From NCBI GenBank assembly GCA_040954595.2, contig CM082583.2, positions 3,720,001 to 3,784,000 of the forward strand: 64,000 bases of DNA. The letters run 5' to 3'. This document shows, piece after piece, positions 48,505-60,543 of this stretch. Made by a program: the position numbers and the translations under genes. Origin of the DNA: Balanoglossus misakiensis (lineage: Eukaryota; Hemichordata). How positions within the stretch are numbered: the stretch's first letter is position 1; every line of letters begins with the position of its first letter. The notes under the pieces are model-generated. The model searched no databases. It was not told the DNA's origin and saw nothing but the letters and a program-made list of their open reading frames with translations.

Positions 48505-51050
48505 AGGGGAACTTTAGTCTGGCTAATTTTTACCTCTCATGATCACGTCACGTGGGTAATGTTGTAGCGATTTCTTTGTGTCCATGTGTATGTATGTGTG
48601 CGTGTCTGTCTATCTGTTTACACAATATCTCAAGAATAGCCGATCAGTAGTTTGATTAAGTTTGGTACAAAAGTTCTATTTTGTAATAGCAAGAACTGAT
48701 TAGTTTTTGGTGAGAACGGCCAGCAAATTAAGCCAGTTTTGAATAAAAGAAAAATGTTGACTTCCTTGGCTGAATTTGCAAGTAAAATTTTCCTAGAGAT
48801 TAGAGTGTAACCTTCTGGAAATACCACTATATCCCATGAGGACATTCAGTGTATATCTGCATCAGCATGGGTACATGTGCTAGCTTTGGGTTTGGCTATT
48901 CAGGACAAGCAGTTTTGCCATATGTAAGCTTGTGTAATTTTTTTTCACAAAAACGGACAAAGATTATAGTTGCATTCTGGGGCTTCAACAACTTACTGTA
49001 CAGCTAGCACATACTAGTATGTAAAACTCAGCCAGACTGTACTCCCCCTGTGCCGTAAACTTTTTTTTGGGCCTGATAATACTCAATGATTAAAGGGTGT
49101 CTTTAATGGGGTTTGATCATTTTTTTACCATCCATTTTAGATTCAGTGCAACAGTCATAATTAGAAACTGTACAGTAGTATGTTATTTTTGACCCTTAAA
49201 ATTTAGGAAAAATCGATGATCTTTTTGAACTATGAAAATTGTGATCAGAAATTTAGGACGTTTAAGTCCTACATGACACCCAAAGATGGCAATTCAACTT
49301 GTTAGCATTAGATTCATCATACAGGTTTCTAGGGAGCCTGTTAGTGTTCTTAGCTTAGTGCTCTCTGAGACTCGGAGAACAACCATTTTTTTCCCAGGTG
49401 TTTTAATAGCACTGTTGTTTTTTGTTCATCTGGAAGCAATTTTATACTTTATACAGATTGGAACCATTTTTCTTTCAACTCAAAGCGTGAAGAATGCCAA
49501 AGCAAAATGGCTTTGAATTGTAGAACAATACACTATGGCTGTCAGACAACTACTTTGCTCCATGCTAATCAGATGTACTATACACAAACAATGTCAATAG
49601 CATTTTCCAGTTTACCAGAACAAGTACAGGTCACATTTACCTGTAGGCCACAAGTCAGTGTGGTTTACTAGTACATGTAATTGGCCATTTTTGTGTGTTA
49701 TTCTTTACTGTGTTTATCTCTGTACATAATTACTACTTGGACGCCTGGATTGGTAAAAGCACAAAGCCCTTTTATTTGACAAATGTAGATCCAGTAGCAA
49801 ATATGGCAACCAATCGCTTCCATTTTGTATTTTGTTTTTTTATGTTGAAATAGTTAACTCAGATATATGGTACATATACCTTTTGGTTTTGTGACACTTA
49901 TCCAATTGTTGCCAATTGGTTATGCATTGTCAGTGCCCAGTCTCCGACATAATTGACAATAGTTTTCAATATATTTACCTGTAGCTACGTACATCATCAA
50001 AAGTCATACTCATAATGTCATGGTCCTATAAAATCACATCTAATCATCATTAGTCTTTTAGGGAGAATGTTGATTTGATAGGGCTTGTTTTGAAATATAT
50101 TTTCTTTCTTTCATGATTGAAATTTCTCTAATCTTAGGTACTAGATAACAGGACAATGCAGAAATGTGCCAAAAAGTTTATGAAACTAAGAGAATTTAAA
50201 TGTATTATAAAACATATTTTATGTGTTACATTTGTACTTCATTCAAGAGAGCTTTAAAGTTTTGAATATTTTATGTTATGCCAAAAAATAAAAGTGTTTA
50301 GAGAGAAATATTGAAAACAGTCTTGTTTGCTATGTGCATGCATGCATGGCTTCCAACAAGTCCAAATTGTTCAGAGTTTAGTAGCAATCTAGTGGTCATA
50401 CAAATCCGTAGAACATGAATGCTCGTGCAGTGGTAGAAATACAGGATGTAGTAAAGTATAATGATAGAGAAATATATCAGAAATAAGGTATACATGAATT
50501 CATACATTTACAGAAACTGTGGAAGAGAAAAATGAATACATTTTGTTACTGAGTAGACTCAAGTTTGTTTTCTTGGGTTAAATGTTGTTTTCTTCCATGA
50601 TGGTCATGAACTTGTAAACATTTAGCATTTGATAAACTTGTTAATGAAGACTGTATCTATAAGCTACATGACCCTGCTTGAAATATAAGTATTAAAATAC
50701 ATTATGGTCAAGATCGAAATTTGTCTGTTTGTGTGTGTATTATTGTGCATGCCACGCATGTAGTCGGGTATGCTTGTGAACTGTTCATCAAATGGGATAC
50801 CAGCTAAGATTGCTTCATGATCAGGTTTATGGCTTTCCAAGCAAAATAATCTAATATTTTTACAACTACCCATTGATCCATCCCCATCAGAGATTAAATT
50901 CTTATTTCATCAATCATAACAATAAGTGATATGGGAGTGGTTACAGATTTATATTAGGACAGAAATTAATCTGTTCAAACGTGAACTTAAATAATTCTAC
51001 ATATTTTTTTACTTTGCATTTGACCTGCCTGCTTATATATACTAAAATCT

Positions 51051-52011
51051 CAACATTCTTTTGTCTATATACCGTAGACTATTGGGACATTGTAAACGTA
51101 AATGCAAGTTTTACATGACATATACGAGTATGACACCGCATACAGCACAGCCAGCGGTGGAAGTGGGACAGGCAAGACGGATGGGGTCATTCAGGGTCAA
51201 CTCTGCTCAAAGATGGCGGACTTTTCGAAAGGAGCTGTCGACTGCACCTTTGCGGTTTCATGAAATATCGAAATGACCGATTCTCTTCATCATTCCTTTT
51301 AGTTCCCAGAGTCTATCAGGTAACTACATTTATACTCCAATGAAATCAAATGCAATAAGTTACTACTAACTAGATGCAGTTTGGGATTTCTTGTAACTTT
51401 TAGAAAGTTGTCGTCTGCTATCAGCTCAGGCGGCTGTCTGCTCACTGGTCCGAGCGTCGAGGTCTTCGACCCAAAGCTTCGCAGTCGCTAAGCTACACCA
51501 TGTCCATGGCTACACAAAACCTTCTCTAAATGAGTCTTATATTTGCGCGGTATTCTCTGGTGCTGTCGCCTCACACTACAGGGGGCTCTTCCTCCATGTT
51601 TGCAGTGTGTATGTTTGTTTGTTTGTTTGTTTGTTTGTTTGATGCTATAGATTGATGTAATAAACAAAAAATGTTTGAAAAATGTGTTTATTTACAAATA
51701 TTGTCACGTTTGTATATACTGGCTTTTTTTAATAATGGAAATGGCATATAGAAAAAAGATTGCCACTGAGAAAAAAAATGTTTTCGAGAGCTTTTTTTTT
51801 TTTTTTTTTTTTTGCCTTTTTACTGGTATTTAGGCATAAAATTTGACCACGTACAATGCTTTGCAGGACTTGAGCAATGTATTATTCAACCTACATGTAA
51901 TGTGTATGTACGTTTACAATAATATTTGCATGTATTAACTTGACAAAGTGTTGTTTACTTCCACTTTGCCAGAAATGTAAACCATAGATTTTGAAGTTAA
52001 ACTAAGAAAAC
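51051..52011 (+). promoter_or_regulatory. Probable promoter and 5' UTR of the 52012 gene
   Basis: A YY1-like AAGATGGCGGAC lies at about 51212-51223. A good donor, ATCAG|GTAACT, lies at about 51319, and an acceptor TTTGCCAG lies at about 51965-51972, which would make a 5' UTR intron before the start codon. A (GTTT)n tract lies at about 51615-51640 and a T-run at about 51790-51812. An AATAAA lies at about 51658 but has no gene attached. The promoter call is inference. Confidence 0.4.
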
Positions 52012-55000
52012 ATGCCATCTGACCACGAGCAAAGACGAGGCAGAACCCTTAGGGGAAGAAAGAAAAAACGCAAGTCAAGATCAGAAAGAAACAAGCTGAT
52101 AACACACAGAGACCACAGCAAAGATAAAAAAGTAAGTATAAATGTATACTTTGAGGAGGAGGATAATGCTTTTAGTATGAAAATTGACCCTACGATATTT
52201 TATCAAAGGGCTACAAATGAGTTGGGTAGCAGTTTGTGAGGGTTCTGTGGGTATTTCATTCAATTGATAAAAATTTAGCTTTTTTGCACGGTCTTTTGAG
52301 GTGAAAATTAGTCAACAATGAAAAAACAATGCCTGTTTATACCTACCTTGAAAAATTAGTGTATGCATAGTAATTTCCTTTATTTAACTTGAGTTCATTT
52401 TTCTGGGTTTTTTTTAAATAACAGTGTATATACAATTTTGCTGACAGTATAGACAAATTTCAGAATATTGTGTTAAATTGTTAATGCAGAGTGACAGTTG
52501 TACTTTTTAAAATAAACTTACTCAAAATCGTCCCTTTAAGATGCAAAACAAACACTTCCGGTACAACAAACTTTGGTGACAGAAATAAGATCTATAGAAA
52601 GAGTTTTCCATATGTGTATTGCTCTTTGTTGTAAGAGATTGAAAACATGTTGTCACAAACCTCACGATTTTAGCAAGTATGTTTTTTGTTCGTTCAGAAA
52701 ATGGTCACAAAATTTGTTGTGATGACAGAGCTAAATGTGGAAAAGTGTTAGTGATCTCACATCTGCTGTCTGGTTCTTTAAATTGTACATATTGCGACTG
52801 ATCAGTAAGGTTTTTGATTTGCCCCAAAACAGTCTGCTGATCCAATGTTGAAACAGGATGTTAGAAGACATCTTAGCAGAGCAGAAGATGTTTCGATGGT
52901 GAGAAATGTAATTTGTTAAAGTTTAATATAAGTGATTTATAATATACAAAGGCAGACATTCCGATTTTTTTTTAAAATATCAGTGAAGTGGAAAAGTATC
53001 ATCATAGTCACAAAGTAGTCTAGTAGAGGCAAGCATGTTTTATTAGTTTCCATAGTTTCCATTTTCCAGTTATTAGGTATTTGCCAAGCTGCCATGTTTT
53101 GCATGTCTCTGAAAAATGAATGAAATTTTTACAGGAATATGTGATTTATAATAATACTATCATTACCAGAATCTCTAGGCTATAGAATAAAGACATTAAC
53201 ATACATTGAAATGATTTCTTCAACTTTTTTACATATTTTATGCCCCCTAAATAATGTACCGGTAAATGCTTGCTTCTGAACCAGATTTTTTGGAAGTATA
53301 TATGTTATTCCCATGGACAAGGTGTTAGGTCACCTACAGGTGGTAATTCTATCATCATGCATAAAAACTTTGCTCATTTAATTGTGTATCTGCCAAATGT
53401 TTCAAAATTATGAGTCACAAAATATGGTCATAATTATAGATTTACATCATTGTCTTTTCAGCACCAAAGAACAGAGAGAAATATCAAAGAGAAGAGTGCC
53501 TTTGCTGTAATAACACAAAACAGACTCACAGTATGTATGAAACATTTGTGAAACCCCAACATTTTTTTCCCATTAGATGCTTTTCTATCATCATCATATC
53601 CTGCAAATAGTGTCAGAGAAATGGAAAGGATGTACTGATAGTATTAAGACAAGAGAACACTCTAGCTGCCACACTGTATGCCAGTGTGAAAACCACTTGG
53701 TTACTAATATACAGTCACCTCTAATTTATGAGCTTGATGTTTAAATTTTTCCATCTTTTCCAGAGAGGTGTTGGAATATTTAACAAAGGAAAGAAATCTG
53801 ACACAATTTTGAGAGGTAATTAACAGTATTCTGTGCATAAATGCCAAGGAAATGTAAACAACCACACCATTTAAAGCATGTTAATTATGAATATTATTGA
53901 TAAATGTAAATAGAAAATTCACGTAAAAGACTAGCTTGATTATAGCAGTCGTTTGAGTCGTGTCATAAAAATCCCTCCTTCCCCTATATGAAAGTTTGAC
54001 AGTGCACAATTGTGATGAAGAACTTTGCACTTTGACATGCGATAAACACTCCCGAAAAACAATCATTGTTCCAACCCAAAGTATTGGCCTGGCAGTCTTA
54101 AAGCTTTTACACCAAAACTTTGTCTATGGTAATCAAAATACAGCTTAACCCCCACCCCTAAAAATTCCATGGTTCTTAACTGTATGATACCCATTCACAG
54201 GTTCACTGCCTATACCAGAAAAGACCAAACTGAAGACAGCAGAGGAGATGAAGAAGATTTTAGATTTATCGGATGCTGGGCTGAACCAAGTTGCTAAATT
54301 AGATAGCTTGGATCAACATCTTGAAGACAGAGACAAGGAAGTTATAATGGATTGGCAAGAGAGCGACACCTTAACGCGTGATAGAAGTTATCCAGAACTA
54401 GACTTGCACCACAGAGGAGCTGCAGCAAGAAGTCCTTCTACTTTCAGAAGCCATTCAGGGATACCCCCAGCAAGGTTATGTTAATTCTCCTTGCTTGGCA
54501 ACTGTTGTCCAGCAGTTTATAATCCAACAGTACCTTGAGATATTGAGATTCATATTCTCAGTTCAAGGAGACAAAGTTCAGATTTATTTTTGTATACATG
54601 TACGGTACATGTAGAAAATACTAAAGTTGTTCTTGTCATTACGTTGTAGTTGTTGTCCAGAGATGGATGCAGTCATGGAGATTGAGGAAAATCCTGGAAA
54701 GACTGAATCACCAGATGAGATGCCTCAAGTAAGAAATCAGTTGATGATATTGTCATTACAGTAGACGCAGATAAATACTGGTGTTAATTATTAGTCATTG
54801 CCTGGATTTTTATGAGCAATGTAATTTAGTTTTTGACAGGAATTCTGGAGAAAGGCAGTTTAGTGTGTCTAAATTTGGTGCATGGGCATGATTGTGCAAC
54901 AAAAATACATTGTGTACTGTTATATAGATAAGGTTGTGTCTGTCTATGCATCTGTCATCAGCCTTTTCTTAGGCATTTGTGAAGCGATGCCTGAGAAGAA

Positions 55001-58000
55001 CTTAGCCTGAGTATAGTACCCTGTGGTCTCTTAATGCACACCACTCACTTTCACAAAACAATCCAATTAGGCCACCAATGAGTGGCAAGATTCACTCATT
55101 TTAAAACGGATCTGATAATTAGTTATACACGTCAGAACTTGCCGGTTAAACCATATTGCATTGCCCTACTTCCATATGTAGATCTTTTACACTTTGCCTG
55201 AGTCTGTGTGATTCATTTATGTTCTAGGAAATACCCTTTCAAGAAATTGCAAAGAGACTGATTTCATGTGTAGATGTCACCAGTACATTTCCTGGAAGAG
55301 GTAAATGTTTGTACAATTTCTTAATTTATTTTGACATTTTAAGCCATCTGTATGATAATAATTATGCTAAAGTACTGGTAATACAATATTCTATTGGTTG
55401 TCCTAAGTATACAGTACATGTGAATTGAGAAAATAGAACAAAGTCAGGCCATCCATTTAAACTTCTTAACATTACAGCTAATATCCCTTTAATGTGATGT
55501 TTTTGTACTATAGATTACCTGTTAGAAACTAGAGATAAGTTACAGAAAACAATGAAACGCAGGTAAGTACCAAAAATTCCACCTTTACCAGAGGTTGCTG
55601 TCGTCCTGGAAAATATAATGACAATTTCCATCCATTGTTACACCAGGTATAGCAACTACAGTCTTTGGAAAACACCTGGAGACTACATGATACTCTATCA
55701 TTAACCCTAACGCTGCCAAGTCAGTATGAACTGGTTTGATTTCCAGGGTGCCTAGAATCCGGGCTCCCAGGCCCGTTAGGCTGCCAAGTGTGTGTTAATC
55801 AGTAGGGCCTATACAAGACCCTCAAACCAAACCAGTACGATTTGGTACATTTTTCAGGGGGCTCAGACTGCCAAGTGTGTCTAAGTACGTATGAGAGCCA
55901 TGTCAAGACAGTCAAAATACGTTTTAGAAGAAAAAGTGGCAAATACGTATTTTAAGGGACTTGACACTCTAACCAGATATGACACCCAGTAGCATTAGGG
56001 TTAAGTCAAATCTTATCTTTTGTTTGTAGTGGATACAGAGGTATAGCACCCATATCCTTCACGAATGTCTTGCATAATGTTATTTATCAAGTTCACACAC
56101 TCAATTTGCAATCAATCTTTTTAAAGCCCCAATAGCTGCCAATGTTTGGTTGTTCAGATGTAATCATGGTTGTATAGGTATACTGACAAACATCATGCAC
56201 GTATTTAATGTGAAATACTGGGTATTAGTGAGCACAAATTGTCGACAAGAACCCAGTAGTTATGCAGTGGATAACAACCTCAAACCTCATTGGGCTATAA
56301 TTTAATGGATTTTGCCGGTAGTTTATAACCATTTATACATTTAATTTTAACATACAACTATATACCAACAGCAAATTTTCTACATATCTGATGTATAGGT
56401 TAGTTAAATGTCATTCCACGCTTATAACAAAATTGTATTGACAATTTATGTAATGAATGACTACCGACCGACAGGTGCTACATTGCTATTGTTTCACTTT
56501 GCAGTATGATGCACACACCACCGAATGAAATCTGTTTGACCAAGACAAGTGATGGCATAGTTAAGCGCTCACTGCAACAATCTATAGACAATCAAGGTAA
56601 TATGGAGGACAACCTTATTTCTTAATTAATATTTGAATGGTCATGGCATGCATGTTCTACACTAAGTCTTGTTTTTTTCATTTTTCTTCTATGATCCTGT
56701 ATTTGACAGATGAAACTCAAATCATATCCTATAGTATTTTATGTTTAATCAGATCATGGAGATGTAGAAAAATCTTGTTACAAATAGCAAAAATAGAGTA
56801 CATTGTGTAATATTTATGTAAATGTCCCTGCTTTTTCAATGAATCAATAATTGTTACATACACATATTTTTGTTGACAGCAGATTCCTTTGCTGACAGCC
56901 AACTATTTCATGCATCCTTGATCCAATTAAGTCTGCCGAGAACAGCTTTAACTCTTGTATCTGTGGTCATTACCCAAATACATACTTTATATACCTAAAC
57001 TGTGCAATGCTCTGTAATTTGCACATGCACATAAGTACCCTAGCATTTTCACATGATGACTCATGCATATTTTCATGCAATTCAGATACACTTTCAGTGC
57101 TACAACATTGGTTCAGGACAATGTGGTTTTACAATGATATGTTTATTGCATCTCTAGCTGCTGCAAATGAAGGAATGTCTTCTCAGTTCCCCAAACCTAA
57201 ATCAATGGAGTGTGAGCAATCAAAGCCAATACCAAGATCAGCTTGTGCAACTTCAGCAGTTGGAAATGTAGTTCACAACATCCCACCTGAAAGTAAGAAC
57301 ATCACTCACCAAGAAGCGCATAACTCTAATGTTACATGGCAAAAATGTGAGAAAGAATGTGAGAAAATGCAGTCAGGTTATCACGACAATTTGTGTCTAT
57401 CTCCATGGCAACAGACTCAGGAATTAAATCATGGCGGTCTCCCTTCCAAGGTATGACATCCAATACTTCTTAACACTTTATTTTTAATTTCAACAAACTT
57501 TGGAATGTTTACATAGATACTTGTAAACATTTTGAATATTCATGAGCATTTTTTGCATAAGATTCAGAGTGGGTCATTTCCAAAAGTGGCATTGCCATGT
57601 TAGGATATGATTCCCAGAATTCGCCAATCACCAATCGAATCAGGCCATCAATAAAATTGCAGTCAGCATGCAGGCTTTTTGGCCATCTCATGTAAACCAA
57701 CAATTACCAAAACTTCTTGATTTTCATCATAATTCTTCGCTATCGAATGACGTCAGACTCGTTTCGTCGCAGTTACATTGGCATTCAAATTTCCAGCTGA
57801 CGGGCAACTTCAGCAACATGGTGCAGATGATGTCTGTGCAGATGAAACGCCAAGACGCTGATGAGGCACCATACCTGATACATGTTACGTGTCTGGTGGT
57901 TCTAAAGTATGAACGCACCTGGAAAAACTTTTACTGGATGCCACCATGTTGTTTGCCTGTCACCTGGAAATGACAATGCCGTGGGTCACATGGCCAGATC

Positions 58001-59207
58001 ACGTGATTGATATTTAAGAATAGTGGTGGTGGTGGTGGTGGTACCGTCACTGTTTATTTACCCACTGATGTCTTTATGGATCATTTTTTCTGGGTATGTT
58101 CAATGACATATATGTTCTTTTACAGGGAAACAGTGAAGCTGAACACTTTAAAATACTTAAACCACAACCTACTACAAGATTAATATCCGAGCTTTTCCCC
58201 TGCGATGGTGGTAATAACATGAATTGGCCATCAGCAGCTGCAGTTGATTGTTCAGAATCTGTGAGTGTGATATAGCTTTAACCCTGGTCAATAGAATAGA
58301 AGAGTAACCTTATACTTTCATGCTTTGTGTAATTTTTGGCAATTATTTTCTACAAAAAAGTGTGTGTGCATGCAATTCTTCGCTATCAAATGACGTCAGA
58401 CGCGTTCAGTTGGCAGTTACGTTCGCGTTCAGATTTCCAGATGACGGGCAACTTCAGCAACGTGGACTTACGTGGTGCAGACAAAGACTGTGCAGACGAA
58501 ATGCAATGAGGCTGATGAGGCAACATACCCGATACATGTTATGTGTTTGGCGGTTCTAAAGTAAAAACATACTCGGAAAAACTTTTACTGGATGCCGAAA
58601 TATTGCTTGCCCGTCATCTGGAAATGACTGCGCCATGTGACACATTGCCAGATCACGTGATTGATAGTAAAGAATGCATTCAAAATACAAATATGTAGTA
58701 AAGTTGCACATTTTGAAAAGTTGGCTGTAGAGATACGAAAAACCAACTAAGAATCCTTTCACTGTTACATGATGATGATGACGATGATGATGATGATGAT
58801 GATTATGATGATGATGATGATGACGACGACAATGATGATGATGATCATCATCATCACTAACAACACAACCCACCAAGTATCACATATTCACAATAATGGA
58901 TTCAAATCAGCTAGCCGCACTAATGTTACTGATTCCTGAATGTTCTTGTTTTTGTGTGTGTTTTTTCCAGTTTGCTTGGCATGACACTAGGAGAGATTTG
59001 CTTGATGACATTGAGCAAGGTCAGTCTGGATATCTTGTGCATAACCATAGATACCATGTAGGATATCAGCAGTCTATACTGAGACCATACCTAGACTCTG
59101 ATACAGACTCAACACCAGTCTATGCTCAAGTACTGCCTCTGCCACAAAAACCGGCCAGTGGAACACCCACTCCTGACAAGCTTTACAGGCCAATGCGTAT
59201 GTTCTAA
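52012..59207 (+). CDS. Unrecognised 512-residue protein, 12 exons
   Basis: Exons: 52012-52131, 52833-52898, 53462-53530, 53764-53815, 54201-54474, 54650-54728, 55228-55300, 55514-55562, 56505-56596, 57158-57450, 58126-58260 and 58971-59207. All junctions are GT-AG with matching phases, which is strong evidence for a real gene. I do not recognise the family. The N-terminus is very basic (RRGRTLRGRKKKRKSRSERN), like a nuclear localisation signal. A conserved-looking segment follows near residues 71-105 (AFAVITQNRLTRGVGIFNKG). An acidic, leucine-rich helical region lies near 115-160 (MKKILDLSDAGLNQVAKLD). The middle is polar and likely disordered. The C-terminal exon encodes an acidic then Pro/Tyr-rich tail (FAWHDTRRDLLDDIEQG, ending LYRPMRMF). 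No signal peptide, membrane segment or enzyme motif is seen. Exon 10's acceptor (TCTCTAG) is the weakest junction. AATAAA at about 59526 fits its 3' end. Confidence 0.75.
55701..56004. mobile_element. 304-bp TIR element with TTAACCCTAA ends
   Basis: In intron 8 of the 52012 gene. The left end TTAACCCTAACGCTGCC and the reverse complement of the right end (TTAACCCTAATGCTACT) match closely, again bounded by TTAA. Inside, GCTGCCAAGT recurs three times as a short subrepeat (for example before CAGTATGAAC and GTGTGTTAAT). No coding capacity. Confidence 0.75.
57731..58021. mobile_element. Foldback element family B, copy 1
   Basis: In intron 10 of the 52012 gene. It starts ATTCTTCGCTATCGAATGACG and ends GATCACGTGATTGATATTTAAGAAT. 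The inner CAAATTTCCAGCTGACGGGC pairs with GCCTGTCACCTGGAAATGAC further on. It is about 80 percent similar by eye to 58374-58675. An open frame across it (57668-57973) is not a gene. Confidence 0.7.
58023..58041. repeat. (TGG)n microsatellite
   Basis: Six consecutive GGT units directly after foldback copy 1. Confidence 0.9.
58374..58675. mobile_element. Foldback element family B, copy 2
   Basis: In intron 11 of the 52012 gene. The ends ATTCTTCGCTATCAAATGAC and ATTGATAGTAAAGAAT are inverted repeats, and TTTCCAGATGACGGGCAA pairs exactly with TTGCCCGTCATCTGGAAA. It is in the same orientation as copy 1, about 350 bp away, so a local duplication or two separate insertions are both possible. Confidence 0.72.
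58768..58856. repeat. (GAT)n microsatellite
   Basis: An imperfect GAT/GAC tract, ending in CATCATCATCA. It makes a spurious histidine-rich frame on the minus strand. Confidence 0.9.
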
Positions 59208-60543
59208 TGACTTCCCTAGATGGAACCTCAGACGTATAGGCTATAGCGTACTTTATTAAAATGTAAACTTATTAATATATACTTTTTGAGTTTTTATGGC
59301 TTTAATTTTATAAATTTATTTCATCAGATAGAAGCAAGTTCGTGTTCATTGTTTGTTACATGCTAGAGAATACCCTTTTGTAACTTTTGATGAGATTTTA
59401 GTGTTTTGCTTGGATAGCTAGCCATGAGTGACTCCCACTTTTCCTTGCAATTATCACATTTATTCAGTCAGTCATGGTTGTCTGAAAAAAGTATGTTCTG
59501 TATATTTAAAATTCACATGATTCAAAAAATAAAAATTGAGTTTTCTCTGTAGAAACATGACTTGTTCTGGTTATCATTGCCCTGCGATCAAACCGCAATC
59601 ACGGTCACTCCACACTAGGTGGGGTTCAATACATGTATTGATGTGACTAGTACAAAATCTAGCCTGGATACAATGCATTTTAGGACTAAACAATTTGTTA
59701 TATCAACAAACCACATGACAAACTGTTGCTAGATCAACTATAGATACTTGTAACCAGATGCTGCACCCGTTGCATTGGTAGTTGTGGGGAAATCCGTGGA
59801 CGAATGGATTTACGGTCACGTGACTAAAAAAACGATCACCTGACAAAACTTGTGTGACGTAGCACAACAAGGGGTTTTCCCCAACTTGTAATTTTAACTT
59901 CCGTGTTCGCGGAAACACATCCCCGTTCGGTGAGTAATGATGGCGTCTTCTGCGATGGACACCAACTGATTATATTTTCTGTTTTGCGTGCTTGTTAGCC
60001 ATACGATACAGTTGTTTCTTAAAATACTTCCATGTCGCCGGTGTTCCAGGGTCGCGATACTACTTCTAACGAGCCCTTTGGCATGTTTGGACGAACGAAC
60101 TGACTCCAGTCTCCAATCCAACTTCCAAGTGGCATTGGTTATCAGATAGCAGTTCAACAGAATACAACTAGATTTCAAGGAACTGATAGATAGTCGTGAT
60201 ACGAGAGTAAACGGTGCTGTTTAAACGGTGAGTATCAAAAAAAAGATTTGTACAGGTATGCCAACTTCACAGCATATTCTGTAGTGGAGTTAATTTCAAT
60301 GACTGGCGAATATTTGTGTTTGTATCGGAAGGTAGAATGTTAATCTGATAGTGTACGTACTACGTCAATCTGAACCGTTTATAACTGTGGGGAAAGTCCG
60401 AATTCTATGTGCATGACATAATCCATATCATCATACGACCGTGTTATTTTCACTTTGCGCCATTCATGTTTGCATTGTCTTCCTTTACAGGTCACAGGAT
60501 ATTCTCTGTTGAACGAGTGTAAAGTACTTATCTGGCCAACACC
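59208..60543 (+). promoter_or_regulatory. Gap and likely 5' region of the MALT1-like gene
   Basis: The left part holds the 3' end of the 52012 gene (AATAAA near 59526). A donor GTGAGT lies at 60228 and an acceptor TTTACAG ends at 60490, which together would give a non-coding first exon (to 60227) spliced to the exon holding the start codon. CpG-containing sequence at about 59895-60070 may be the promoter. No coding exon is seen. Confidence 0.45.

Larger units (their letters stand above)
47804..51050. other. PIAS 3' UTR and downstream gap
   Basis: No coding exon is seen. An AATAAA at about 50285-50290 could end a long PIAS 3' UTR of about 2.5 kb. The stretch holds the 81-bp element at 48033-48113 and a family A MITE fragment at 48350-48504. 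The remainder is A/T-rich without recognisable content. Confidence 0.5.

Noticed and set aside
51425-51560. Antisense tRNA or SINE head upstream of the 52012 gene
   Set aside because: The A-box-like and B-box-like strings are too close together and the B box is imperfect. It could as well be promoter sequence.
53708-53735. Another family A MITE in the 52012 gene
   Set aside because: Only the left-end string ATACAGTCACCTCTAATTTA is present, without core or right end, so it is at most a tiny remnant.
58556-58876. Histidine-rich 106-codon frame (-)
   Set aside because: It is a translation of the (GAT)n microsatellite plus foldback repeat sequence.
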